A stretch of DNA of 64,000 nt, taken from the NCBI GenBank assembly GCA_030430575.1, contig JAUIKF010000049.1, forward strand, positions 1 to 64,000. Reading direction: 5' to 3'. This document shows, one piece after another, positions 17,184 through 25,886 of the stretch. Source of the stretch: Bacteroidia bacterium. Its GTDB lineage: Bacteria; Bacteroidota; Bacteroidia; J057. The translations under genes were made by a program, and so were the position numbers. Each line of letters begins with the position of its first letter. Positions within the stretch are counted from its first letter, which is position 1. Under the pieces are notes generated by a model. It had not been told where the DNA came from. It saw nothing but the letters and a program-made list of their open reading frames with translations, and made no database searches.

Positions 17184-17879
17184 TTATTTCAAAAATACCT
17201 TTTCCTCCTTCACATTCACATACTTTCCTGCCTGATATTTCCAAACGCCAGAAACGGTATACGTACGAAAATCATCTGCTTCCTCATACCATTGATAGCG
17301 GTAGCTCAGGTTATTGCTCATAGAATCCCAATTTATCTCACAAATCCATTCCTCCCCATCAGCTAAAGAGGAGGTACAGGCATTAAATTCCCAAACAATA
17401 CAAGGCTCAAGCTCAAAAGTGACCAGCGCCACTTTTTGACACCCAACTCCTTCCACAATGCGAGGGCGACCTGAGCTATTCCCAAAAATGAGGTATTGCT
17501 CTTCGGCAATTTTTAGGATACTGTCAATTCTGCCGTAAAACTTATCCGCATGTCTGAATTCAAATTCCTCCGTCTTTGGATTAAAATACCCCCAGAATAT
17601 CTCATAAAAAGGATTGCAATAAGCAGGGCCACATCCTTCCCCTTCGATATGGTAAATTCGGAAAGCGCTGTCAGGTGCGTAATATACTTGTCCATCGTCG
17701 AAAGAAACAGTTGTCTCTTCCTCGTAAAAGGCCCACAAGGAATCATTGGCATGTTGCAGGACAAGAGAGTCCATTTTCTCCATACCTACATATTGATAGA
17801 ATTCATTCACGTCAAGGTCCTGGGCGTAGGATAGGGTTGTAGTGAGGGCAGATATTAGGGTGAGGATGGTTTGATTCAT
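17184..17879 (-). CDS. Hypothetical secreted protein
   Basis: From ATG 17879 the product is 231 aa with a signal peptide (MNQTILTLISALTTT ... LSYAQ). A start at 17978 is possible, but its extra 33 residues hide the signal. The mature protein is acidic, contains several cysteines in C-x-n-C spacing (GCGPAYCNPF, EPCIVWEFNACTSS) and ends in beta-type segments. No family is recognised. It probably acts in the periplasm or outside the cell, with disulphides. Confidence 0.65.
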   Translation of the reverse strand: MNQTILTLISALTTTLSYAQDLDVNEFYQYVGMEKMDSLVLQHANDSLWAFYEEETTVSFDDGQVYYAPDSAFRIYHIEGEGCGPAYCNPFYEIFWGYFNPKTEEFEFRHADKFYGRIDSILKIAEEQYLIFGNSSGRPRIVEGVGCQKVALVTFELEPCIVWEFNACTSSLADGEEWICEINWDSMSNNLSYRYQWYEEADDFRTYTVSGVWKYQAGKYVNVKEEKVFLK

Positions 17880-18143
17880 GGGTTTGAGGAAGTTATACTT
17901 TAGACCTGATAGAAAGTCCGTTTTGACTTTTGGTCGATTTTTGAACCATATAAGGCATTTAAGGGCATATAAGGTCACAAAGCAGTTTTCTTAAATGTTC
18001 TTATATGTCTTATATGGTTTTATTCACAGGACATTTCACCCAGTCTAAAGTATAAATGCTTTGTCTAAGAAAATAAGAAAAACCACGGATTTCACAGATA
18101 TTCTCGGATTCCTTTTTCAATCTGTGCAAATCTGTAGTGAACT

Positions 18144-18935
18144 TTATTTTCTACTCAATGCCCGAATCAACGCCTCTTCCCCTTTCTTCACCGCAATAAA
18201 ATTGGGCCCGAGGAAGTCCTCATGTTTAAATTCATACTTTCTGAATTCCACGATCTTTGGGAATATTTTGCCCAAGACATACCCATGCGCTTCAAAGAAT
18301 TGGTGAAAGTCGATCAGGAGCTTTTTGGTCGTGATATTGATATAGCCATATTCAAACTGAATGGCCTTGATGTTGCCAGCTTTGATATTATCCTCAAATC
18401 CCAACAGCGCATCATACTCCGCGCCTTCTACATCGATTTTTAAAAAATCGACTTCCTTTAATCCTTGCTCCGCCATGAAGTCATCCCCGCGCATGAGGTC
18501 GATGCTGACCTTGTCAGTGGGGGCGTAAGACAGCCCTTCGATGTCGTAAATGGAGGAGTGCGTATGGGAGGAAAAAAGGTTGATCTCTTTGGTGCAGTTT
18601 TCTTTGTATAATCCTTTGTTGATCGGGATAATGCTCTCGTGTTGCTGGGTGTTTGCCTTCAATTGTTGAAAGGTGCTTTCGACGGGCTCAAGGGCGTAGA
18701 TCTTGCTGTTGGGATTGTGTTGCTGGATCATTAGGGCATATTTGCCGACATTGGCGCCGCCATCGATGATGACAGCGGGATTCATCTTTGCGATTTTTTG
18801 CAAAACCGTCACTTCCCCATTGCTGTGAATGTCGTGGTTCCTGTTTTCGTACAGGCGGTTGAGCGCCCTGCCAAAGCCTGCCAGGCCCTTGAAGAGGGCG
18901 TTATGGGAATTTCGTTTAAATGCTCGTTTTAGCAT
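18144..18935 (-). CDS. FkbM-family SAM-dependent methyltransferase
   Basis: The 263-aa protein has the SAM-binding glycine loop IDGGANVGKYALM near residue 57, an acidic ribose-binding YALEPVESTFQQL segment near residue 79, and the FkbM signature FLKIDVEGAEYDALLG near residue 163. FkbM enzymes put methyl groups on oxygen of sugars or secondary metabolites. No sugar or polyketide genes are nearby, so the substrate is unknown. Length is normal for the family. Confidence 0.93.
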   Translation of the reverse strand: MLKRAFKRNSHNALFKGLAGFGRALNRLYENRNHDIHSNGEVTVLQKIAKMNPAVIIDGGANVGKYALMIQQHNPNSKIYALEPVESTFQQLKANTQQHESIIPINKGLYKENCTKEINLFSSHTHSSIYDIEGLSYAPTDKVSIDLMRGDDFMAEQGLKEVDFLKIDVEGAEYDALLGFEDNIKAGNIKAIQFEYGYINITTKKLLIDFHQFFEAHGYVLGKIFPKIVEFRKYEFKHEDFLGPNFIAVKKGEEALIRALSRK

Positions 18936-18946
18936 GAGGGGAAGAG

Positions 18947-18986
18947 AATGATAGGATGATAGAATGATAGGATGATAGAATGAGTG
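18947..18986. repeat. 8-bp tandem repeat
   Basis: The octamer RATGATAG is repeated four times (alternating AATGATAG and GATGATAG), plus a partial fifth copy, just upstream of the FkbM gene start. The rest of this gap (19005-19080) has another set of short repeats built on aagttcaa. Confidence 0.85.
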
Positions 18987-19086
18987 AATGTAAGATGTTT
19001 TTGCGAGTAAAGTTCAAATTCAAGTGCAAACTCAAGTTCAAAAAGAAAGCATTGTGTTTGAGGTTGAATTTGAGTTTGAACTTTTC

Positions 19087-20016
19087 TTATTTCCCTGCTT
19101 TTGTCAGCCAATACAGCCTGCCGGCTGTCGTCTCTCTCAGCAAGACTTTGCCTTTAACTGGGGATGCCAGTTGTACAAGGCCCTCGCCACCGAGGTGATC
19201 TGATCGGACTTTGATCTGGATAGAATCCACACCCATGATCAAGTGATAATATTCCAGTCCAAAGGGGTGAAAACTGGTGGCAACCCGGTGGCTCATCGAT
19301 TTGTTCCCTAGCACCACATCTTCTATAAATGCAACTGCCTCTCCTTTGCCTTCTGGTAGATATTCAGCAGAAAGTGCCTGCGGCAAGTCATAGATAAATT
19401 CACTCACATAGGACTCCCGATTATTGATCCCATATACCTTTTTTCCATAATACAAGACGGTAAATCGATCTACATGAAACACGGAATCCAAGCCTTCCAG
19501 CAAGTGCTTTTTCATACGATCTCCATACAATTGATAGCGATAGGCATGGGCATCTATGGTCGTATCCGTGGCGATCTTCTCCTGTTCATGCGCAGGCAAA
19601 GTCTTGATAACGGAATCGATGTCAAAGGTTAGGATCGGCACTTTCTGGGATTTCATGCTGGGGTAGGTATAGGCAAAAAGGTTTTTCTGACCCGTATAGA
19701 TGGTGCCATCTGCCTTGACTCCCACAAACTGCTGACGCTTGATACGGGCTATTTCCTTCAACCGCCCATCGAGCAAGATCAGGTACCGGTCTTCATACTT
19801 CGATGTGTCCATGTCCGCATCCACAACATAAAAGCGATGACTTTTTCCCAGGTATTCACAGCCTTCATATGGCAACGCCTCTAACTGGAACTGGTCATCG
19901 ACCAATTCGGGAAAAAATGGCAACTCGGGGTGCTTGTCCTCGCCTGCGAGGCGGTAGCCGCAGGCAGCGAGGAGGAGGAGAAACCCAATGAAACAAATGC
20001 TCTTGAAGAGATTCAT
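19087..20016 (-). CDS. Hypothetical lipoprotein
   Basis: I chose ATG 20016 (309 aa), which directly opens a lipoprotein signal (MNLFKSICFIGFLLLLAACG, Cys at residue 19). A start at 20082 adds 22 residues before the signal. The mature part has two halves with alternating strands (YLILLDGRLKEIARIKRQQF and FTVLYYGKKVYGINN). No family was recognised. It is probably exposed at the outer membrane. Confidence 0.72.
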   Translation of the reverse strand: MNLFKSICFIGFLLLLAACGYRLAGEDKHPELPFFPELVDDQFQLEALPYEGCEYLGKSHRFYVVDADMDTSKYEDRYLILLDGRLKEIARIKRQQFVGVKADGTIYTGQKNLFAYTYPSMKSQKVPILTFDIDSVIKTLPAHEQEKIATDTTIDAHAYRYQLYGDRMKKHLLEGLDSVFHVDRFTVLYYGKKVYGINNRESYVSEFIYDLPQALSAEYLPEGKGEAVAFIEDVVLGNKSMSHRVATSFHPFGLEYYHLIMGVDSIQIKVRSDHLGGEGLVQLASPVKGKVLLRETTAGRLYWLTKAGK

Positions 20017-20134
20017 GGGTTGAAGATAGGGTTTTGAGCGGAATAGTTGGCTTTTGCGAAAAAACATAAAAAGCCCCCCCACAATAAGGGTAACCGCAAA
20101 TTCGCTTGTTTAGGTAATTATAACATCTATTACC

Positions 20135-20758
20135 ATGAAAAAACTACTGCTTAGTTTGCTGTGCCTGGGGCTGTTACCCGCCCTCTATGGCCAACCCACA
20201 CATCCTGGAGACTGGGCACTCAATGTGTCTTATTTTGGTGAAACGGGTATTCACCCGGGCCTCAAAGTGGGGCTTTCCCATACCTTATGGGAAAAGGAGA
20301 AACACCATAAACGATGGTTCAAAGGGCGCCAAAATCGTCTGGGCCCGAAGGTCAAGATGTATCAACTATTTGGCGGTGCCAATCTGGCTGTGTACAGCCA
20401 CCCAAACAACCATACGGGTGTCCTCCCCAACCTCGAAGTAGGTTGGAAGCGCATCAATATGCGCCGTGGCAGCTTCTTTGGCGCCCAATTGGGCATAGGG
20501 TATCTGCGCCGCTTCTATAATGTGGCGACTTATGAATTGGGAGAAGGGGGAGAGCCAGACAAGGTTTCTGCTGCTGGCAGAGGCATGTTTGTCCCTTCAT
20601 TTGCCTTCCTGTGGGGAAAAGACCTTTCCGTCAAAGGAAAAACGCCTATCAGTTGGCATATCAAGCCTACGGTGATGATGCTGGCCCCTTATAACCATAC
20701 CAATGTGTTTAGTTTTGCGCTGGAATTGGGCGTCTCGTATCGGCTAGGGAAAAAGTGA
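20135..20758 (+). CDS. Predicted small outer-membrane barrel protein
   Basis: The 207-aa protein has a signal peptide (MKKLLLSLLCLGLLPALYG). The mature chain has amphipathic strands with Gly/Tyr turns (WALNVSYFGETGIHPGLKVG, FFGAQLGIGYLRRFY) and a last strand FALELGVSYRLGKK, consistent with an eight-stranded barrel. A basic loop (KEKHHKRWFKGRQNRLGPK) lies near residue 53. It is followed 3 bp later by a dispersed 134-bp element. No specific function can be assigned. Confidence 0.68.
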   Translation: MKKLLLSLLCLGLLPALYGQPTHPGDWALNVSYFGETGIHPGLKVGLSHTLWEKEKHHKRWFKGRQNRLGPKVKMYQLFGGANLAVYSHPNNHTGVLPNLEVGWKRINMRRGSFFGAQLGIGYLRRFYNVATYELGEGGEPDKVSAAGRGMFVPSFAFLWGKDLSVKGKTPISWHIKPTVMMLAPYNHTNVFSFALELGVSYRLGKK

Positions 20759-20760
20759 TC

Positions 20761-20894
20761 TTTGAACCCCCGCCAAAGCCCTTGACTTTGGCGCCCCCTC
20801 AAAGAAGGGGCTTTTAGAAATAGCAAAGCTTTTGCCAACGAGCGGGTTGTTCCCCTTCCTGAGGGGGAACGGGGCTGCGCGGAGGGGGTTCAAA
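20761..20894. repeat. 134-bp element with 11-bp terminal inverted repeats
   Basis: The ends TTTGAACCCCC (20761-20771) and GGGGGTTCAAA (20884-20894) are perfect inverted repeats. Inner segments such as ccccttcctgaggggg are also self-complementary. The element has no coding capacity and looks like a small non-autonomous mobile element or REP composite between a barrel gene and a hydrolase gene. Confidence 0.75.
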
Positions 20895-20957
20895 AGGAAT
20901 AAAGGCAAAGCCTTATCAGAAGCCAACAAAATTCTTTCTTCAAAAAATCAAAAAAAC

Positions 20958-21992
20958 ATGAAAAGCACTTTCAAATATATCCTCCTCCCAAGTATCCTCT
21001 TCCTCCTCGCTGCTTGCAGCCGTCCTACCATGGACACTTATGAGCGATTTTTCTTCCGCACAGACGGCGCCGACCTCGCCGTTCAGGTAGATGGAAACCG
21101 CGATTCCAAAGTCTTTATCCTACTCATCCACGGTGGCCCTGGTGGCAGTGGGTACGAATACAACACAGGCTCCTATGCGGATCAGCTAGAGGAAAAATAC
21201 GCCATGGTCTACCTGGACCAAAGAGGTCAAGGGGCCTCTCAAGGCAAGTATGACGCTAGTACCCTGACCCTTCAGCAGTTTTCTGACGACATCTACGGCC
21301 TTGCCCAATTGCTCAAACAGAAATACGGCCAAGACATCAGCCTCTTCTTGATGGGTCATAGCTGGGGCGGCACCACGGGCACGCACGCTCTCCTCAACAC
21401 ACAGGTCCAGGACGAAATCAACGGCTGGATTGAGGTAGACGGCGCACATGACATTCCGCTGCTCAATATCGAAGCGATCAAGATGTTCCGTCAGATCGGG
21501 GCAGAAGAACTCAGTAAGGGCAATAACACCGACCGCTGGCAAGAAATCGTAGATTTTGCCAATGGGGTAGACACCACCAATATTTCTGAAGACGAAGGCG
21601 GCAGGATCAATAGCTATGGTTTTGAAGCTGAGGGCTTATTAGAAGCTATCAATGAGGGGGGAGGCGGAAATCCTAGTCATGGAATCTTGGGGCGACCACA
21701 TCTGGGCCTTGCCCATATCATCAGCAGCTCCAGCACCGCCAATGCGATCACCCCTGAGACCGAGGTGGCAGCTATGACCAGTGAGCTACATAAGATCACG
21801 GTACCCTCCCTCTTCCTTTGGGGGAAATACGATTTTGTTGTCGCGCCTGCCTTGGGCGTAAGTGCTGTGAGTCGCGTAGCTTCTCAGGACAAGGAATTGG
21901 TCATTTTTGACCATTCGGGGCATTCGCCGATGGACACAGAGCCGGAGGCGTTTGTGGCAGCGGTGGTAGGATTCGTGGAAAGGAATAAATGA
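20958..21992 (+). CDS. Alpha/beta-hydrolase lipoprotein, proline iminopeptidase-like
   Basis: From ATG 20958 the protein is 344 aa with a lipobox (LLAAC near residues 15-19); an upstream frame start lies in repeat DNA. The oxyanion-side motif HGGPGGSG begins near residue 57. The nucleophile is Ser in GHSWGG near residue 135. The acid Asp sits in GKYDFVV near residue 290 and the catalytic His in DHSGHSP near residue 322. These are the S33 peptidase/hydrolase hallmarks (HGGPGG and GxSxGG). It is likely a cell-envelope hydrolase that removes N-terminal residues from peptides or cleaves small esters. The exact substrate is not visible. Confidence 0.88.
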   Translation: MKSTFKYILLPSILFLLAACSRPTMDTYERFFFRTDGADLAVQVDGNRDSKVFILLIHGGPGGSGYEYNTGSYADQLEEKYAMVYLDQRGQGASQGKYDASTLTLQQFSDDIYGLAQLLKQKYGQDISLFLMGHSWGGTTGTHALLNTQVQDEINGWIEVDGAHDIPLLNIEAIKMFRQIGAEELSKGNNTDRWQEIVDFANGVDTTNISEDEGGRINSYGFEAEGLLEAINEGGGGNPSHGILGRPHLGLAHIISSSSTANAITPETEVAAMTSELHKITVPSLFLWGKYDFVVAPALGVSAVSRVASQDKELVIFDHSGHSPMDTEPEAFVAAVVGFVERNK

Positions 21993-22068
21993 TCACCCCC
22001 TTGACATTCACCACGGATTACTCAGATGTACACGGATTAAAAGAAGAAAATCTGTGAGATGATCAGAG

Positions 22069-22287
22069 CTATTTAAGCCTATTCACAATGCGTCCTTTTG
22101 TAAGATCTAATGGACTCATTTCCACAACCACTCTATCTCCGACCATGATTCTGACAAAACTACGTGTCAAATGACTAGATATACGGGCATGGATATTGGA
22201 TCCATCATCCAAGGTTACTTGATACATTCCATTAGATATAACGTTCGAAACGCTGCCATTTACTCTGATTGCATTTGGGTTTGCCAT
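22069..22287 (-). CDS. infA: Translation initiation factor IF-1 (divergent copy)
   Basis: The 72-aa S1/OB-fold protein has the IF-1 layout. A VNGSVSNVISNGMYQVTLDD strand pair is followed by HARISSHLTRSFVRIMVGD, in place of the usual HISGKMRMxYIKILPGD, and then VVEMSPLDLTKGRIVNRLK. IF-1 binds the ribosomal A site during initiation. In Bacteroidota infA normally sits in the spc ribosomal-protein operon. Here the gene stands alone between a hydrolase and a hypothetical gene, and the central binding segment differs from the usual form. It is more likely a second, specialised copy than the housekeeping one. Confidence 0.85.
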   Translation of the reverse strand: MANPNAIRVNGSVSNVISNGMYQVTLDDGSNIHARISSHLTRSFVRIMVGDRVVVEMSPLDLTKGRIVNRLK

Positions 22288-22350
22288 ATTGATTTTTTAA
22301 TAGGTTACTAATGTAAGAATAGGGGATTAGGAGCTACGTTAAAGGTCAGT

Positions 22351-22827
22351 TCAATATTTGAGGGATTCGTTCCCAAGATCAATGGCATTGCAAATGATTC
22401 GTTCTGTCACTTTCTCAATTTGTTGACCATTTCCGTGGTAAAACTTCTTCACCTCACATGTGCAGTCTCCTTTTTCAAGAGCCAAAGAAATAAACCTTGG
22501 CCCTCGTGTCCAATTTCCCCTACCATAGCTTGTGACTTCAAAACCTGCATTTTTTAAGGGATCATCCAATGTGAGGAAATCGTCGTTTCTGGGTTTTTCA
22601 TCTGGTCCATAGAGGTCGATAAATTCATAATTGAAGGATTGGCAAAAGTCAGTTAATAATGCTGCCATTTCACTCCTTGTCGCTTCAACAGTTCTCAATT
22701 CAGGGAGGGTATCTTGAGCTGAAAGCAATAATAAATCTGCTGATTTAAAGTATTTAGGCGAATCAATTATTGACCAACCTGAAGCTAATCCAGCCATTAA
22801 AAGCCCAATAGCTACAGAGTATTTCAT
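22351..22827 (-). CDS. Hypothetical secreted protein
   Basis: From ATG 22827 the product is 158 aa, starting MKYSVAIGLLMAGLASGWS, a signal peptide or anchor. Two cysteines (GDCTCEV) and a His-rich FYHGNGQQ segment lie toward the C-terminus. No known family. The ATG lies 14 bp after the end of the DUF1697 gene upstream on the same strand, so the two are probably co-transcribed. Confidence 0.65.
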   Translation of the reverse strand: MKYSVAIGLLMAGLASGWSIIDSPKYFKSADLLLLSAQDTLPELRTVEATRSEMAALLTDFCQSFNYEFIDLYGPDEKPRNDDFLTLDDPLKNAGFEVTSYGRGNWTRGPRFISLALEKGDCTCEVKKFYHGNGQQIEKVTERIICNAIDLGNESLKY

Positions 22828-22840
22828 TTGTTTTTTTGCT

Positions 22841-23395
22841 TCAAAAAAACAATTTCTTCTCGATCCGCAAGATTGTATTCCAATTTCTCGTCGTAATCCC
22901 CTTCCCATAAAACTTCTCCAGCACCTCCATAGCTTTGGGCGTTTTGGTGACAGAGAGGTCCAGGACACTGACGATGGTGTGGTCGATACTGGTGAGCACC
23001 TTGAAGGAGCCATCCTCGCTTTGCCAAGGAAAGGGCAAATCGGTCTCGGGAGCCTTCGGCAAAAAGGAGACATAGAACCGAAGCTCTTTGGTGAGGGCGA
23101 TGCCGTCGAAAGGATCAGCAGCCAGCAGTTTCTCGATGGTTTCTACCTTTCTGAGAATGGTGGGGATGGGAAAGCCAAAGGCTTTCTCTAGCTGGGCAGC
23201 GATCCGCTGTTCGAGGGTGACGATGTCGTCTGAAGCTGCCTCAAATAGGATATTGCCTGAATTGAGTAGTGTCACGACATTTTGGAAGCCCATGGCTTCC
23301 ATTTCTTTGCGGAGGTCAGCCATGGGTACTTTATGGTGGCCGCCGACATTGATGCCGCGGAGGAAGGCGGCGTATGGGGTTTTGCTTGAGTTCAT
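22841..23395 (-). CDS. DUF1697 domain protein
   Basis: The 184-aa cytoplasmic protein has the DUF1697 start YAAFLRGINVGGHHKVPMAD (residues 8-27) and then FQNVVTLLNSGNILFEA, which is the family core. Length is normal for the family. The fold is thought to be ferredoxin-like, with no proven function. It is probably co-transcribed with the small secreted-protein gene downstream. Confidence 0.9.
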   Translation of the reverse strand: MNSSKTPYAAFLRGINVGGHHKVPMADLRKEMEAMGFQNVVTLLNSGNILFEAASDDIVTLEQRIAAQLEKAFGFPIPTILRKVETIEKLLAADPFDGIALTKELRFYVSFLPKAPETDLPFPWQSEDGSFKVLTSIDHTIVSVLDLSVTKTPKAMEVLEKFYGKGITTRNWNTILRIEKKLFF

Positions 23396-23414
23396 AGGGT
23401 GAAATTAGACTGTA

Positions 23415-23780
23415 TTAAATATGATAACCATAGATGAAAAATGATTCGTCAAAATAATTGCCATGTTCATCTGTAATGTAAATATAGTGTCCAATTTTCC
23501 ACGCATCTTTGTCTAAGCGCGATACCATCTTGAAATTTGTATAGATCATTAGGTTGCCAATTGATTCATGATGGAAGCAGAAAGTCTGGGAATGATAGAC
23601 TATTTCGATGTCTTCAAAGCCAAATGCTCCATTTACAGCTACTTTTAGAGCTTTCTTATATTCTGCCTCTCCGTTGATACAGCTAGCTAATACTAATTCG
23701 AAGCTTTCCTTTGCCTTTTTAATAAGACTATGTTCAGTTGAATGAGCTGCTAATTGGTGTCTTATTTCTTCAAATGTCAT
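23415..23780 (-). CDS. Hypothetical cytoplasmic protein
   Basis: From ATG 23780 the product is 121 aa: a helical N-terminus (MTFEEIRHQLAAHSTEHSL), then a strand-rich C-terminal half (HHESIGNLMIYTNFKMVSRL). The frame stays open up to 24086, but that part overlaps the end of the upstream CarboxypepD-reg gene and looks like its shadow. No family recognised and no signal peptide. Confidence 0.55.
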   Translation of the reverse strand: MTFEEIRHQLAAHSTEHSLIKKAKESFELVLASCINGEAEYKKALKVAVNGAFGFEDIEIVYHSQTFCFHHESIGNLMIYTNFKMVSRLDKDAWKIGHYIYITDEHGNYFDESFFIYGYHI

Positions 23781-23886
23781 GAGGTAGTTACGATTAATAG
23801 TTTTAAAAGCACAATTCAGAACGCTGGGGCGGATTTCCGGATTGTGTGGTGGCTCTTCGCATAATCCGACCCGCAACTCAAGCACC

Positions 23887-24786
23887 TTAAGGTTTTCCCT
23901 CCCACTTAACCCGAATATCATACCCAATCCCGACATTAAACTCTTCATAATCAGCAATCCTATTATAAAAAAACAGGAAATTACAGCTCCGATAATTCCA
24001 CTCCATGCCCGTTTGTATCTGCCAATATTGGGTCCAATAGGTGGCTCTAGTATACACCTCAAAGCCCCAGGGTAGGGGATAACCAAGCCCTAGTTCATAA
24101 CCTGGATGCGATTCTGTGCCGCTATCCGTCATCTTCGATGCCATTCCAACGCCCATGAAGATAGGGGCATATCGCTCATCAATCACTACCGTCTCCAATC
24201 TGGTCAAAGCCTTAAAGCTTTTAAAATCGAAACCCGGATCTTTGAGGAAGATCTGATTGTACTGGGCCATGAGGTCCAGCCGATAAGAACTGTTTGTCAC
24301 CAATTGAGGAAACCTCAATTCAACATAGGTTTGTTTATTGCCAGAGAAATTTGTCTGATAGCCAATTTTTAGTTGTGTGACAGGTTTAAGGAAATAAGGC
24401 AACTGAAAATCAAGAAAGACGCCTGCAGGCGATTGATTGAGTCCGCCAAAATAGTTGATTCCAATAGTAGGGTAAGGAAAAAAATCGAGTCCACAAAGAT
24501 CATACAATAGGATGTCAACGGTTTGTGATTCCTTGACGACGATTTCTTGGGTCGCCATGCCAATAAAAGTGAATATAAGGATAGAATCCGATTCAGGCAT
24601 CAGCAGCTCAAACTCTCCAAGGGAATCCGTGAGAACCCCTATCGTTGTCCCTTTCACGACAACAGCGACTCCTTCTAATGGGGCTTTCCCTCTTTTTTCT
24701 CTCACTGTCCCATTTACCGCTATTTGCCCAAACGAACAACAGTAACCGAAACAGATAATGGTCCAGATGAGGTGCTTATAATTCAT
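23887..24786 (-). CDS. CarboxypepD-reg-like outer-membrane protein
   Basis: The 299-aa protein has a signal peptide (ending CSFGQ near residue 21). A CarboxypepD_reg-like domain follows: NGTVREKRGKAPLEGVAVVV, GTTIGVLTDSLGEFEL, FTFIGMATQEIVV, at residues ~24-95. After that comes a stretch of alternating strands consistent with a small outer-membrane barrel. In Bacteroidota this N-terminal beta-sandwich is usually found on TonB receptors. Here it precedes a short barrel with no TonB plug. Function unknown, probably at the cell surface. Confidence 0.75.
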   Translation of the reverse strand: MNYKHLIWTIICFGYCCSFGQIAVNGTVREKRGKAPLEGVAVVVKGTTIGVLTDSLGEFELLMPESDSILIFTFIGMATQEIVVKESQTVDILLYDLCGLDFFPYPTIGINYFGGLNQSPAGVFLDFQLPYFLKPVTQLKIGYQTNFSGNKQTYVELRFPQLVTNSSYRLDLMAQYNQIFLKDPGFDFKSFKALTRLETVVIDERYAPIFMGVGMASKMTDSGTESHPGYELGLGYPLPWGFEVYTRATYWTQYWQIQTGMEWNYRSCNFLFFYNRIADYEEFNVGIGYDIRVKWEGKP

Positions 24787-24827
24787 TGTTTAGGGATAAT
24801 AAATTAATGAAAAACGATAATTTTTTG

Positions 24828-24857
24828 TTGAATTTCGTAACTATTTGATTATGTTTG
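24828..24857 (+). promoter_or_regulatory. Bacteroidota-type promoter
   Basis: TTG at 24828-24830 and TATGTTTG at 24850-24857 are spaced 19 bp apart, matching the Bacteroidota primary sigma-factor pattern TTTG/TTG-N19-TAnnTTTG. The -7 element is about 28 bp before the ATG at 24886. Confidence 0.6.
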
Positions 24858-24885
24858 GGGTAAAGAGAATAAAATACCATTTAAT

Positions 24886-25398
24886 ATGAAGCATTTAGTA
24901 AAAATCAGTTTCCTCGCTATTGTAGTCATCCAGTTTTTGCTGATGATCAAGATGGACCCCAACTCCGCCCCTTCATTTGAGCTATTCATTATTCCCTTAC
25001 TTTTTGCTGTGTTTTTTATCTTCAACTTAGCGGTCAGAAAATCAAAGAGCTTCCAATCCTATTTTATGAGTGAATGGAATATTTTTACCTCAAAATTCAA
25101 GCAAGAGACCTTGTACGACATTCCTCAAGCCTTGATGATCGATAAGATCGCGGAAGTTATTAACCATTCCAAATTCAAGTTGGTAGATGTCGATCAATCC
25201 AAAGGGGAAATTATGGCTACTTCGTCTATGACCATGAAGTCTTGGGGAGAAAATATCTACATTGACCTAAAACCTCTTGGCGAAAAAACAGCTATGGAAT
25301 TTTGCTCAGTCACCATGTTTCAAATGACTTCTTGGGGAAAAAATGCGCAGAATTATCACCAGTTGTTGAATGACATTGAAGATGCTTTAATCATTTAA
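24886..25398 (+). CDS. Hypothetical membrane protein
   Basis: The 170-aa protein has two membrane helices (about residues 5-22 and 31-48: FLAIVVIQFLLMI and LFIIPLLFAVFFIFNLAV). A soluble domain of ~115 residues follows, with a DVDQSKGEIMATSSMTMKSW strand and a matching MEFCSVTMFQMTSWGKN strand. It looks like a small anchored beta-rich domain. No family recognised. A good promoter lies directly upstream. Confidence 0.68.
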   Translation: MKHLVKISFLAIVVIQFLLMIKMDPNSAPSFELFIIPLLFAVFFIFNLAVRKSKSFQSYFMSEWNIFTSKFKQETLYDIPQALMIDKIAEVINHSKFKLVDVDQSKGEIMATSSMTMKSWGENIYIDLKPLGEKTAMEFCSVTMFQMTSWGKNAQNYHQLLNDIEDALII

Positions 25399-25410
25399 GT
25401 GTGTAGCTTA

Positions 25411-25447
25411 GAGACGTAACAGGTTGGAAGAAAACCTGTTACGTCTC
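25411..25447. terminator. Hairpin after the membrane-protein gene
   Basis: GAGACGTAACAGGTT (25411-25425) pairs with AACCTGTTACGTCTC (25433-25447) around a 7-nt loop. It could be a transcription terminator or a REP-type repeat. Confidence 0.7.
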
Positions 25448-25458
25448 CATGCCCCCAA

Positions 25459-25492
25459 AGTCCTAACAGATTTTCTTCAATCTGTTAGGACT
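25459..25492. repeat. Second hairpin, related motif
   Basis: AGTCCTAACAGATT (25459-25472) pairs with AATCTGTTAGGACT (25479-25492). Its cctaacagatt arm resembles the neighbouring hairpin's taacaggtt arm, so the two may be relatives of one dispersed palindrome family. Confidence 0.65.
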
Positions 25493-25539
25493 TCAACCTC
25501 CCCCCATATTTTCCCACATCATCAACAATTCTTCCCCTC

Positions 25540-25749
25540 ATGCCTATAATCGTAAACCTAGATGTGATGCTGGCCAAGCGGAAAATGAAAGTCAAAGAGC
25601 TTTCAGCGGCTGTAGGCATCTCCGTCGTCAACCTCTCTATTCTCAAACAAAGCAAAGCCAAAGCGATCCGCTTTTCGACTTTGGAAGCGATCTGTGAAGC
25701 GCTGGATTGCCAGCCTGGGGATATTTTGGAATATCGGGGGGAGGAGTGA
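25540..25749 (+). CDS. Small XRE-family (Cro/CI-type) regulator
   Basis: The 69-aa protein is a single helix-turn-helix domain of the YozG type (VKELSAAVGISVVNLSILKQ, then FSTLEAICEALDCQPGDILEY). It should bind DNA as a dimer. Such mini-regulators often sit beside a DUF2975 membrane protein, but no such gene is seen here. It runs convergent with, and overlaps, a short open frame on the minus strand (25643-25885). Confidence 0.88.
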   Translation: MPIIVNLDVMLAKRKMKVKELSAAVGISVVNLSILKQSKAKAIRFSTLEAICEALDCQPGDILEYRGEE

Positions 25750-25885
25750 ATGGATTAGAGAATCGCTCTTTATAAAAAGAAATATCCATGTCAAGTATTT
25801 CTAGGATTTGAGAAATACTAATAGAAGGAGCCGCTTCAATGATTTGCAATATTCGCTCTTGTCTTAAAGTCATTGATAATTTCAT
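25643..25885 (-). pseudogene. Truncated HTH-domain gene
   Basis: The first ~40 residues (MTLRQERILQIIEAAPSISI, then SQILEILDMDISFYKE) look like the start of a winged or DeoR-like HTH. After about residue 45 the frame is the antisense shadow of the XRE gene. A strong symmetric operator-like cluster (25887-25946) lies just upstream of the ATG. This suggests that a self-regulated HTH gene once stood here and its 3' part was lost. Confidence 0.4.
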
Positions 25886-25886
25886 C

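Noticed and set aside
23781-24086. Longer form of the hypothetical gene at 23415-23780
   Set aside because: The added region overlaps the end of the CarboxypepD-reg gene in another frame and looks like its shadow.
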